Assembly (NCBI GenBank): GCA_021613335.1
Contig: JAJTWR010000245.1
Span: forward strand, 239,501-303,500
Direction of reading: 5' to 3'
Source of the DNA: Whitmania pigra
Taxonomy: Eukaryota > Annelida > Clitellata > Hirudinida > Haemopidae
DNA: 64,000 bases
Part shown: in pieces, positions 13,279 to 23,934 of the stretch
Position numbering within the stretch: the stretch's first letter is position 1
How the letters are laid out: each line of letters opens with the position of its first letter
Program-made: the position numbers and the translations under genes
The notes under the pieces: model-generated
Database searches by the model: none
What the model saw: the letters and a program-made list of their open reading frames with translations, nothing else
What the model was told of the DNA's origin: nothing

Positions 13279-13466
13279 AATTGTTCATTCCTGTCGGTCA
13301 CATGTAAGAAATGAAATCCAAAATTCTCTTCACAAAATAATAAAAAAAACGAAATTTTCTAATTGGTACAAATTATTAAGTTGCTATGTCAATATGTAAT
13401 ATGCAAAATAAAACTTCTTATTTTGATTTTTTAACTTGATTTTTTTCAGTGGGTAAATATGTCTGA
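13279..13466 (+). pseudogene. CRP relic without exons 1 and 3
   Basis: An exon 2 remnant (IVHSCRSH, acceptor mutated) ends at 13,303 before GTAAGAAATG, and an exon 4 with a good acceptor lies at 13450-13466 (MGKYV-stop). A CRP upstream flank is present near 13,010-13,070, but no signal exon and no Cys2-4 exon remain. Confidence 0.7.
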
Positions 13467-14199
13467 TAATGAACAGCAGGTTCCTTCAATGCAACTTGTA
13501 GCGAACATGCAGAAGAAATAAATTTGAATTAAACGTCAAAACCGTTTAATAAAACTTCCAATTTCATATAATTTTAAATTTGAACTTTCGTTAAATATTA
13601 AAAAAAAACGTAAATGCACTTCATTTGCACTGGAAAGGTTTTTTTCATAGTTTGGACTTCGAAATAAAATCTTTTAAGAGATTTACATAATAAATATTTG
13701 CATGGTTTCCGAGTTAAGGATTTCGCATTCACGAGGCTTTGTCACGAGTTTAAATCCTAGCTATTCGCGTTTATTTTATATTATTAACATAATTATATTA
13801 TATGTCAAAAATTGTTTCTTAAATAGAAAACGCTCAGGGGGGCCATTTAAAATACTTTCACTACGTAAAATATGAAAATAACAAGTAAATAAATTATAAA
13901 TGATATGCCACCTTTGAGAAAACATAAATATTTCTTAAAATCATTGAAGCGCATTGTTTCTACGGCTTTGGGTGACATCTCTGATAAAGAATGCATCTTA
14001 TCCTGTCCATAATGCTCATTTATTCTGTTTGATCGTTAATATTTTAAAAATGTTTTCGTAGATATCAAAAATTTATTGCAGAATATCAGTAAAAAAACAT
14101 ATTTTTAAAAATATTTTATTAACTCAGGATCGCTTTCAAGCGTGACAATTTACTCTATAAAAGTGTTCAATGAGAAGTTAAGCTCAGACATCTCCAAAG

Positions 14200-14368
14200 A
14201 TGAAGACTGTTTGTGTTTTCTGCTTGCAATCCTGATGCTTGCCTGCCTCATGGGTTGGTATTATTAATTTTTTTAATATATTTATTGTTGTTTATATATT
14301 TCATAATTATTAATATAATAATTATTATTATTATTATAATTGTTGTTGTCGTTATTGTTTTATTATTA

Positions 14369-14448
<80 letters not shown>

Positions 14449-14509
14449 TTTATTGTTATTGTTGTTATTGTTATTGTTATTGTTATTGTTATTGTTATTG
14501 TTATTATTA

Positions 14510-14583
<74 letters not shown>

Positions 14584-14958
14584 TTGAAATATATTTTCCA
14601 ATTTGCTTGAGGTCGTAATTGTTATTATTTTCAGAAATTGTTCACTCCTGCAAGACACATGTAAGAAATGAAAATCCGAAATGCTTTTAACAAAGTAGTC
14701 AAATTGATTATTTATTTCATAAATATTTATTCTTTACTTTCAGGCTGAATGTAAGAGACCAAACTTTAAAGGTATCTGCGTTAGGGGATTGTGCAGTAAG
14801 TCTCAATATTTACATAACATTATATGAATAATATTAAAATATGCGAAATTTTTTGTACGAATTATTACTTTGTTTTGTCAATATGTAACATGCCATATAA
14901 AACTTCTTAGTTTTATTCTTTAACTTGATTTTTTTCAGTGGGTGGTTATACCGGATAA
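14200..14958 (+). pseudogene. CRP6 twin with one-base deletion in the signal exon
   Basis: Exon positions 14200-14253, 14635-14660, 14744-14795, 14939-14958 mirror CRP6, and splice sites and TATAAAAG (14156-14163) are intact. One C is missing in GTTTTCCTGC (here GTTTTCTGC), so translation stops after about 11 codons. Exon 3 differs by one residue (KGIC instead of KGLC). Either a young pseudogene or an assembly/consensus error; a single read alignment would decide. Confidence 0.75.
14360..14582. repeat. (ATT)n microsatellite in intron 1 of the CRP6 twin
   Basis: ATT array with an (ATTGTT)n core around 14,455-14,510; length and register differ from the unit 1 array. Confidence 0.95.
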
Positions 14959-15325
14959 TGAACAACTTGTTCTTTCAATGCACATTGCAGAAGAAATAAA
15001 TTTAAATTATAGGTCAACACGGTTTAAGAAAATTTCCAATTTCTTATAATTTTAAATTTGAACTTTCCTTAAATATTAAAAAAAACAAATGCACTGAAAA
15101 GGTTTTTTTCATACTATGGACTATAATGGGCCGACCGCAAAGTTAATTTCGGACTGCCGATTCAAAGAAATTACAAGCAATAAATAAAAATAATAATAAT
15201 AATTGTTCAATTATATATTATAAACAATTACTCCCATCATCACAATATAGCGTTTTTTTAGAAATAAAGTTTATTATTGAAATTATTTCTTGTATGTTTC
15301 ATTGAAATAATGGTAAATTGCCAAC

Positions 15326-15363
15326 GCATGAGGCAGACAAGCAGGTAAACACACTGTCTTTAT
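15326..15363 (-). pseudogene. CRP exon 1 relic (second copy)
   Basis: Same ATA start, internal deletion and mutated donor as at 12,696-12,733. Confidence 0.75.
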
Positions 15364-15790
15364 CTTTGAAGATGTCTGAGCCTCAGTGACGTCATGTTTC
15401 TTAAGTAGAAAACGCTCAGGAAAACCATTTAAAATACTTTCACTACGTAAAATATGGAAATAACAATTAAATAAATTATAAATGATATGCCACCTTAGAA
15501 AAACATAAGTAATTCTTTAAATCATTGAAGCGCATTGTTTCTGACATCTCTGATAAAGATTTCATCGTTTCCCGTCCGCAATGCCAGCGTTTTCCATTTG
15601 ATCATTAATATTTTTAAAAAGTTTTCATACACATCAACAGACTTAAATTTGTTTATTGCAGAATATCAGTAAGAAACATCCATTTTAAAGCATTTTATTA
15701 ACTCAAGAACTCTATCAAGCTTAACAACTTACTGTATAAAAGCGTTCCATGAGAATTCTAGCAAGCTTAACCATTTTTTCTTTAGATAAC

Positions 15791-16343
15791 TTGAAGACCG
15801 CATACATTATCCTGCTTGCAATTCTACTGCTCTTTTGTGTCGTGGGTTACTATTGCGCGACTCAAGATATTAAGGCACATACATGTTTTATGTTATTAAG
15901 TGAATAATAATAATAATGAAAATAATAATAATTATAAAATAATAAGTAATAGTTATTTTCCAATTCGTTTTCTCGGTCACTCAGTTAACGTATAAAAGTC
16001 AAGGCTTGTTTGCTAGAATAAATAAATAAATATTCTGCATGAAATTGCAAAATGCTAATTTCCTTTCTAGACATTATTCACTCCCAAGTAAGAAATATAA
16101 AAATAATTAGCAAAAGAATCGAAATGAATCTTATTAATTTATTCTCAATTTCACAGGCACAACCTAAGTCGGGATTGAAATGATCCATAAGACATCACTA
16201 TTGTAAGTTATCAACGCTAATCCATTGCTAATATGACAAACCAAGGTATTTAATTAATTATTCGATATAAAAGCTTGAAATATTAAACTTTGCATGTGTA
16301 ATTTTAATCGTTGCTTTTAGTTTATAAATTTGGTGGAAAATGA
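15791..16343 (+). pseudogene. Decayed CRP gene with all four exons
   Basis: Exons 15791-15845, 16071-16087, 16157-16202, 16321-16343 keep phases 1-0-1 and GT-AG sites. The start codon is TTG instead of ATG, exon 2 lacks Cys1 (DIIHSQ), and exon 3 has a TGA stop and no aligned cysteines. Exon 4 still ends YKFGGK-stop, so the amidation motif survived after the rest decayed. Confidence 0.8.
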
Positions 16344-16344
16344 A

Positions 16345-16960
16345 CATCAGGATGGCTCACATCAACGAAGGAATTAAAAAATGAAATTAATAAAACATTA
16401 TTAAGCATTAAATTATTAATATTTGAAAAGATGAAATATTGTATATTGAAATACAAAGATTTAAAACGTTATTTTGTTCATTATGATACTGATATACAAT
16501 ATTTAAAAGACAAATAATTTATTCATTATTCAGATGGTCTAGCTTTAAATAACTCACGCTTTGCCAGATCCTAGAGCAATTAATGATGTTGTTCTAAAAT
16601 AAATATATTATAATTTATTAATTTTAAGAATTCATTAATGCTTGACAATTTACTCAGTAAAGTGTTCAATGTAAAGTTTTAGTCACAAAATAAAACAAAA
16701 CTGTTTTGGCAGATGGCTGTGAGATATTTATGTTTAAATATATCGCTGTTTTCAAGAAACTGCAGCGCACAGGCTTGGCAATTTTAGAAATAATTGTAAA
16801 TTAGAAATTTAAACATTAAAATTAAGTAATAAATACAATAAATAAAATAATTAACGGGGCCCAATGCTATGTAATATAAATCGCCATAGCGCCATGTAAA
16901 TAAAATTATTATTAAAATTATGATCTTGCTATAATAACTTGTAACCACAACTTGTAATAA
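16345..16960. other. AT-rich spacer with an orphan CRP upstream flank
   Basis: 16,635-16,672 resembles the CRP promoter (TGACAATTTACTCAGTAAAG then GTTCAATG) but no exon 1 follows. Nothing else recognised. Confidence 0.4.
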
Positions 16961-16969
16961 CATGTCTGA

Positions 16970-17830
16970 TCCCTACTGACCTCGAACTTAGAAACTCCTA
17001 CCGAGGAGCTAACCGACAGGGAATCATCAGAGGAGTGCCCCCGCCATCAAACGTTTCGACCCAAACTCCTGACGTTCTCGAAGGGTGGGCCACACCCGTT
17101 GGCATTTTAAAAAATTTAACCATATAAAATATATTCACATATTATATGAATTAAATTTATATTTTATGAAGTTAAAACGATATAAGTGACCTACTTTCTG
17201 AAAACATCTGTCCGGTCACAGCGCCTAAATTAGCTAAGACATGAATATTAATCAGCCTGGCGTCATTCTAGACAAGGGTTTGGAAATATGCCACCCGTTG
17301 ACCAGGTGGGTGTCACGGTCGGTGAAAACCCTGCCTGTCAGACTTCATCGTAATGCACTGCACGTTATATGGTTCTCGATGAAACTCATGGCGACCTATG
17401 CGCATCGATCCCATGTAATGTAAACTGAGCGTTATAATTTCTTTGAAGCGTCACTTAGAAATTTACGCTCACCGGCCGCGCGCATTTATTGCATCAAACG
17501 CTCATTCGCGTTTTTAAGTCATTTTCGAATGCTCGCCCCACCATCTCAACAACCAAACCGTGCTCTCTTCTCTTAGCAACTATTATGACCTCTCATAAGA
17601 TCACATGTCTGTCTGGATTTCTGAGTGCCTCTCCAAACACTTTCCATACACACTGTCAGTGTAGGGAAGCTTTTTTTTTAAATGTACTTATCACTGAACC
17701 AACGTGTTGACGAAGGCTCGAGGAAGCCTGGGAAAGGCTGGAGGATATAGGAGCTGGAATTTTACCAATCCTTTCCTTGAAAAACACTCCAAACTGAGAA
17801 AACATCTGCCGACATTAATCTGGAGAGTAG
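16970..17830. other. GC-richer island of unknown origin
   Basis: This stretch is clearly richer in G+C than its surroundings and contains strings absent elsewhere in the window (CCTACCGAGGAGCTAACCG; ACCGGCCGCGCGCATTTATT). The two small frames here (17,241-17,423 and 17,489-17,710) show no domain I recognise. It may be a fragment of a transposon not otherwise represented or an old gene remnant. Confidence 0.35.
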
Positions 17831-17849
17831 TACCGGGATGTGTTAGACT

Positions 17850-18370
17850 GTAAAAACAAAGCCATTACTCTCTGTCGTTTTGACATTTTAATGTTTTGTG
17901 CAGCTTGTAAGTTGAAGGGTTGTCATAAAATTGTTTTGAAAGTTGTTTTTAAAAATTTTTGATCAGATCATTGCGGAAAGTGTATTAAAACATAGCGCTC
18001 AATATTTGTATTTAAGTATCAATATCCCTGATGATCGTATATATGCAAAGATTAACTTGAACAACATGAGTTTTCCAAGAAGAACTCCAGCCGCGAATCT
18101 GAATTATTAATTTGGATTTAATACTCGAAATTTTATTTTTTGGAAATGAACGTTTGAAATTTTAGTATTTTGAAATAAAGTTTAGATTTATCAACTTAGG
18201 TGTTCTTAGTTTACCTTTAAAAGCAGCTGAATTTATCATCAGTCATGCAAGATCTCTTTATTAAGCACCATCCCATATGAATTAAGCCGCTTCACCGTCT
18301 CAGAAGATGGCGTGTCATTTTTTAATTTAAAAATAATTTGTTCACTTCACTGTGGAAAACTTGGTACAAA
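17850..18370 (+). repeat. CRP17/19-type flank and exon 4 block without coding exons
   Basis: 17,860-18,050 matches the upstream flank of the genes at 30,748 and 35,246, but the signal exon is gone. It joins directly to the exon 4 flank (ACATGAGTTTTCCAAGAAGA) and its roughly 300-bp 3' tail, as at 31,159 and 35,818. Confidence 0.6.
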
Positions 18371-18372
18371 TA

Positions 18373-18651
18373 TTATTGAAGAATTTTGACAAAATTTAAT
18401 TTCGCCCAATTCAAAATAAAAGCGTTTTTCCTTGGCTTTAGTTGCCACTTCCTGCTCATTGAGATTAGCAAATTGATGCCTTTCTGAAGAACAAAATTAT
18501 TCATTGATGAAGAGCTGTAAGGCTTAATGTCGTCAGCGATTAGTTTAATTGTGATATCTCGAGAGTCTAAGACGTTAATATAGATTAGAAAGAGCATGTG
18601 GCCTAACCACTTCCAAATTGAACCAGATATTGAGTCAATTATGAGGACCAA
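18373..18651 (-). mobile_element. Non-LTR retrotransposon fragment (reverse transcriptase)
   Basis: The minus-strand translation contains FLIYINVLDSRDITIKLIADD, close to the RT motif FLIYINDL...LFADD, followed by LQKGINLLISMSRKWQLK, typical of the segment after the catalytic motif in LINE RTs. Truncated on both sides. A second copy of the same junction is at 31,440-31,700. Confidence 0.7.
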
Positions 18652-19215
18652 GTGTTTTCTGCAATATTTGTGTGTTGGAGTACATGAGTTATCACGTAGA
18701 ATAAAGTAACAGTGTCAAGTAGTCAAGTACCTGCAAAATAGTCGTATTTACCCACTTGATATGACCCCAGTTACACTTTTATGAATACTTTTGCAGGATT
18801 TTTTTAAACAGTTTCAAATTAAATCAAATTAGTTAATAGAAACAAATATAAAATAATAACAAAAGTAAAATATGCGAGAATATTAAGACAGTAATAATGC
18901 CAAGTCCAAAAGGACATTCGTCTAAAATTGTATAAGTGCCAACATCCTGAATCAAAGTGATTTTAACTGATCTGGTTCGTAAGTGTAAAGCTGTTCAAGT
19001 ATTTTCTATTAATAGCTGTTGCCGTGAGCCCAGATTGTCTTAAATTAGAATTGTTGTAAGCAAGTCAAATGTATTGAATTAAAAATTACTAAATTAAAAA
19101 AAAATTAAAATAAAACCTGCGCACTTTAATATTATTCAGAAATCAACTCTCAAATTTTGCCAGAAATTATTGCATAATAAATGAGATAACAAAAGTAAAA
19201 TAACCCGGCTCTTCT

Positions 19216-19259
19216 TATATAAATACCCCAACATCACCGATACTCAGATATCTCCAAAG
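19216..19259 (+). promoter_or_regulatory. CRP11 core promoter
   Basis: TATATAAA at 19216-19223, then ACTCAGATATCTCC about 30 nt downstream and ATG at 19260; spacing 44 nt as in the family. Confidence 0.65.
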
Positions 19260-19756
19260 ATGAAGAGTTTTATTTGTATTTTCCTTCTTGCAATCCTGCT
19301 TGTTGTCACCATACTAGGTTATTGTAGTTTCTGTGACACGAATAAATAATTAATTTATTAAATAAATAAGCCACGTTCTACTGTTTATTTCCTTTGTAGA
19401 CATGGCTGACGGAGCTCAGGAGCTGGGAGAGTTTTGCAGTTGGGTTAGTAAAGCTTGATTTGAAACGACGCAATTATATTTTATCAAATATTTAAGAGAT
19501 TATTTATAATAGCTAATCAAGGCAATGCCCATGAATCGTCAATAGCGCCTAAATTATATTAATTAATCTGATTATCAATATGAGTATTACATTGAAAATT
19601 ATTATTTGCATTTGTTAGTTGTGGCGATGTAGAATCCCTGGGATCTGCGTCAGAAATATGTGCAGTTAGTAAAATATGAATTAATTTTTTTTAATTTGAA
19701 AAGCTACAATCTGAAGAGCCTACTTTTTTGTTTTAGCCAATCCACCTCTGCAGTAG
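19260..19756 (+). CDS. CRP11: secreted four-cysteine peptide gene (subfamily B)
   Basis: Exons 19260-19317 (58 nt), 19400-19443, 19619-19664, 19737-19756; phases 1-0-1. Signal MKSFICIFLLAILLVVTIL; exon 2 DMADGAQELGEFCSW, where ADG|A is a plausible signal cleavage site. Core CSWLWRCRIPGICVRNMC has exact C-x5-C-x5-C-x4-C spacing. Exon 4 gives TNPPLQ and no Gly-Lys. Exon 2 resembles that of CRP4 (DM-x-DG start, 44 nt), defining subfamily B. Function unknown. Confidence 0.78.
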
Positions 19757-19759
19757 AAT

Positions 19760-20520
19760 ACAAATTCATTGGGACTTTAACATGTCACCTACTCTGCATT
19801 ATTTGTCAAAAAATGTTTTCATAATTCAAATAGTTCCAATTTAAAATTTTCTTGGAAAATAAAAATAAACTTTCCATTAAATATGAACTAATAATCAAGT
19901 TAATCAAGATTGGTAACCATATGTTATTTAATGTAATGTTAATTAATTAATTTATAACAGTTATCATTTATTCAGAATGTTGCATTTAGTTGCTAAATTC
20001 TGGAATTGATTCGTGCAGGTTGATTAGTATTTATTATTGTAAAAAAAGTGCAGGCTAAAATGTTTAGCGTTACGATAACCTAGTAATATTAATATATGAT
20101 TAATTAAATATAAGCTATCATTTATTTCTTTGTTAAACTCTTGCATTGGTTCTGTTAAAAAAACTAGTTGATGCAAATTAATAAGTTGATTAGTATTTTA
20201 TTAATTTTCATAATTCCGTTACAATTAAAAATTATATAGACTCATTCGCTACTTGATTTCAAATGGAACAATTAATCGTTTGCATTTATTATAAATTCGT
20301 AAAATAGAAATGGTTTAAATAATTTAAACAATTTAAATCCATTTATTTTAAATTTGTGCATGTGAACTATTTAAATAAAAAAGAAAGTAGAACTTTCTGA
20401 TTAAAACTGGGTCTCTGGTGCAACTGGATATGGACCTGTTGTATGTTGCAATGATTTTAATAATAGGTGTAAAATTAAATAATTAAATAATTATAACGGA
20501 TAATCACTGTTTGGGTTTTT
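19760..20520. other. AT-rich spacer
   Basis: No exon motif or repeat terminus recognised until the orphan exon 4 at 20,528. Confidence 0.4.
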
Positions 20521-20527
20521 TTCTTAG

Positions 20528-20550
20528 TTTCAAGTACATTCGAAAAATGA
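20528..20550 (+). pseudogene. Orphan CRP exon 4
   Basis: A TTTTTTTCTTAG acceptor is followed by codons giving ISSTFEK-stop (first residue assumes the family phase) and by the family 3' UTR words GAACAGCAG. No matching exons 1-3 were found upstream. Confidence 0.5.
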
Positions 20551-20612
20551 ACAGCAGTGAATTTCATCTACAAGAAACAAATAAAATTGAATGTGCACTG
20601 AAGGAACTTGTA

Positions 20613-20912
20613 GTTTGTTTCCCGCCAACTGGTGTATCTGAAAAAAACTCATGCTAAAGAATAAAGATTTTAAGTTTCTTATTCTGTATTACACATTTAT
20701 ATAACAATATGATATTAAATAGCATTTAAACATTACATTAATACAATTGTTATGTTATTGTGACTTACAGCAACGTCCCAAGATGCGTACTAAGAAGGCT
20801 CAATCAGTCTGAAAATTAGGAATAAATAATTGAGAAAGAATCAGTTTGACACTTTTGTGAAAAAAATTTCTAATTTGATTTTTTGCATTTGCTACGCAGG
20901 AGTGAACGATTT
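20613..20912 (-). pseudogene. Broken inverted copy of CRP3
   Basis: Minus strand: exon 2 at 20887-20912 (EIVHSCVAN, donor GT changed to GC), exon 3 at 20769-20808 with TGA replacing the Cys2 codon and Cys3 lost, exon 4 from 20637 (YTPVGGK) where the stop TAA is now CAA. Exon 1 and the promoter are absent. Clearly derived from CRP3 (exon 4 YTPVGGK shared). Confidence 0.8.
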
Positions 20913-21382
20913 CTGAAAAATTAATATTTTTTACAATTTCAAGCAAAATTCAAATTTTATTTAAAAAAAGTTTTGTTTAAAAAAATCATTAAACGTTCTT
21001 TAATGATATATTTTCAATAATTTACTGATAAAAACTTAATATATTAATACAAATAAAAAAGAAATAATATTTTAATAATTAATATAAATACTAATAGTAA
21101 TGTATTATATTGTTGTAAACTTAGTTTTTGAAATTAATTAAGTTTATATTGCTATTGTAATTAAATTTATATTTAATTATATTTGGTATCTCTTTCGTGC
21201 ACATGGTCTCGATATTATTGCTATAGAAAGCTTTCTTGCTAATCACATGACCATCAGCGAAAGTCCGAACAACTCAGAAGCCCAAGTATTCATTTGCGTC
21301 CTTAAGTACCTCAAATCCTTCAATACTTATCTTCTGTTATTCAGTTCCGTTAACTGAATACTTGCTCCAATAAACTTATTAG

Positions 21383-22713
21383 CAGTGTTGTGCAGCATCG
21401 AATTACATGTAATTCGTTACTGTAATTAATTACATTTTTTGGTAATTTTTACTTGTACCAGTTACAAAATTTTTTTTACTTTTACTTGTAACAAATTACT
21501 ATTTTCGGTCATACTTTTAATTCGTTACCTTTTTAGCCCAAGACGTTACAAAGTAACATAAATTAAATAATCTAATTTAAAATTTTATTAAAATTCTAGA
21601 TTGTTATTCTTTGGTTCGTTCGAGAACCTTCCTCTTTCCGATCATCGCTCATTTGTTGTTGTGGTTATCGCCGGTTGTTTTTGTTAAATCGGAAATTGTT
21701 GATTAGTCATACCGAAACGTTTTTAATATATAATATTGTATGTATATAATAATATAAGATTTAATATATCGTAGTACGGATTCATTTGAAGCCAGTTTGA
21801 GTGTCGTTAACGAAGATAAGAGGAACAAGGGTGAAGATAGTCCGTGGCCGTATTTGAACAAAATGTTCAGATTTCAATCAAAGGAAAATCATAGAAGTAT
21901 GCATGCCTATTCTGCCAATAGAAAAAAAAAACCTATATGTTCAGCATATGAAGGTTCTTCATCTAACTTGAAGCACGTGGAACGCATGCATCCAAGAGAA
22001 GTTAAGGAATATGAGATATCTGTTGCCACCTGTTGACAAGCTTCATGAGAAACTGGTAGCCAAAATAACATCTTCTAATGCAGCAATGGTGGACGAGCTG
22101 AAAGCATCTCATTCATCTGACAGTGTTGAAGATAGTTTCTTCAATTGCACAAGGTCAACTAATATTCTGATGCAGTATCTTCAATACCGATCAGATGACA
22201 TGAACATTATTACTGGAAGCCATACCCTGAAGAATTTATTTATCCAGTTGAACGCTCCTCTGCCAGCTAGTGCAGCTGTTGAACGATTATTCAGCTATGC
22301 TGGTATGAACAGCCGAAGGACCGTAATGAGTGACAAACTATTCGAGGACTTAGTTAAGTTAAAAATTAATAAATGTTTATGATTGTAATAAATAATAAAA
22401 ACACCAAAAGAATGCATTAGTTCAAATGTTATTATTTAATGACTGTTAGTACTAGCAGTTAATACCAATAATTGTTTTAACGATAATAGAAACAATTCCT
22501 TTTAAATAATACAGAATGATGTATGATCACAATAATGGCGGCATCAAAGTTACTTGTAATTTTTACTTAAAAGTAACTTTTGGATGCTGTAACTTTTCAC
22601 TTTTACTTGAGTAACTTTTTGAGACAAGACTCTTACTTATACTTAAGTAGCTTTTTGAGCTATTACTTTTACTTGTAACTAATTACCGAAATGAGGTAAT
22701 TTTTACAACAGTG
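21383..22713 (+). mobile_element. hAT transposon with intact ends and 8-bp target duplication
   Basis: Termini CAGTGTTGT and ACAACAGTG are imperfect inverted repeats flanked by CTTATTAG at 21375-21382 and 22714-22721. Inside, 21,797-22,036 resembles a degraded BED zinc finger region (SPWPYLNKMF ... NLKHVERMHP) and 22,083-22,382 the C-terminal hAT dimerisation domain (LPASAAVERLFSYAG ... NSRRTVMSDKLFEDLVKL). At 1,331 bp, with most of the catalytic core missing, it is non-autonomous. Confidence 0.9.
21797..22382 (+). pseudogene. Internally deleted hAT transposase
   Basis: BED-like N-terminal part and the C-terminal dimerisation segment occur in overlapping frames with the RNase-H-like core deleted. 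The first zinc-ligand cysteine appears replaced (YSANR where a Cys is expected). Not functional. Confidence 0.8.
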
Positions 22714-22721
22714 CTTATTAG

Positions 22722-23120
22722 TTAAGTTGCTTATTTGCGGACTCCCGGGTTATTTCAATACAAAATCAAAAAGATAAAATAAAAAAAATAAAATATAAAT
22801 ACAGCGAATGATAAAATTGAGATTATTTAAAATTGATTTTATTAAGTATATAATTGATAGGTTAAAAAGGGATCTGTACCATAATGTTTTAGCTCTTGAT
22901 TGGGTTATGATTTACTAAATTTTTACAACACTAATTCATAATTAGGATGTTTTATTTTGGAAACACTTCTATTTCATAAATTGTAAATTTTTAAATATCA
23001 AACCATGGAAAATATGAAAAGTCTCAAATATCTTTATAATTCAATAATTAAATTTTGACTTTTAATTCAAATTAATTTCTTCTACATCTTCGCTGCAATG
23101 TGCATTGAAGGAACCAGCTG
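22722..23120. other. AT-rich spacer downstream of CRP13
   Basis: No gene. The last 100 nt is the minus-strand CRP13 3' UTR with the family words shared with CRP26 and CRP29 (TGCATTGAAGGAA). Confidence 0.45.
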
Positions 23121-23121
23121 T

Positions 23122-23637
23122 TCATTTTCCGAGACCTAGAATAACTGAAACAAATCAAGTTAAAGTATCAAATTAACAAGTTTCATATTGCAAAATTCAT
23201 ACTGACATAACAATATAATATTTCGTATTGTTTAAAAAATTACACTAATTTTTAATATTATCATTTAATTGTTTTGTAAATACTTACTGCAAGTTCCCCC
23301 CGCGCAGATAGCTCCCAGAAAACAATCAGACTGAAAATTAAAAATGAATATTTGAGAAATAATGAGTGTGACTATTTTGTGAAAAAAATTTTGTATTTCA
23401 TTTCTTACATTTGACTCGCAAGAGTGAACAATTTCTGAAAAAATAAACTTTTTTTTACAATTTCATGCAAAATAACAAAATATATTTCGTTTAATGATAT
23501 ATTATAATAAAGTAACGATGTATGATATTATTTAATATATAAATGAACTATAAAATGTATTAACAAGTAAAAAAATTACAACCCATGAGGCAGGCAAGCA
23601 TCAGGATTGCAAGCAGGAAAACACAAACAGTCTTCAT
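23122..23637 (-). CDS. CRP13: secreted four-cysteine peptide gene
   Basis: Minus-strand exons 23583-23637, 23409-23434, 23288-23330, 23122-23144; phases 1-0-1. Signal MKTVCVFLLAILMLACLM then EIVHS with VHS|C cleavage. Core CESNSDCFLGAICAGGTC, tail IILGLGK-stop with the amidation-type Gly-Lys. TATAAAAG at 23674-23681, 44 nt before ATG. An in-frame upstream ATG in the leader (ATGAGGAGTCAA...) probably lies upstream of the transcription start and is not used. All splice sites are canonical. Confidence 0.84.
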
Positions 23638-23673
23638 CTTTGGAGATGTCTGAATTTGACTCCTCATTAAACA

Positions 23674-23681
23674 CTTTTATA
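23674..23681 (-). promoter_or_regulatory. TATA box of CRP13
   Basis: TATAAAAG on the minus strand at the family position relative to the start codon. Confidence 0.7.
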
Positions 23682-23934
23682 GATTAAGTTAGCACGCTAG
23701 AAAGAGTTCCTGAGGTAATAAATATTTTAAAATGGATATTTCATGAGTTCTAAATCTGTCAAAAACTTGAAAAAATGAGTCAGCAGCCTTCATGGATCCT
23801 TCTACACATCCATCAACACACCAATAAAAATGAATCTTTAGACTTACGAAGCTTTAACGAAGTTAATATGCCGAAAGAATGCGCTACATTGCCTTAGTGT
23901 GAGTTATTTATGTTTCCTTAAAATAAGAAAAAAA

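Larger units (their letters stand above)
13649..15717 (+). repeat. Tandem duplication, unit 2
   Basis: Second copy of 10,973-13,072, containing the frameshifted twin of CRP6 and the second exon 1 relic. Confidence 0.85.

Noticed and set aside
17241..17710. Protein-coding genes in the GC-richer island
   Set aside because: Two short frames without recognisable domain, splice structure or repeat elsewhere; insufficient support.
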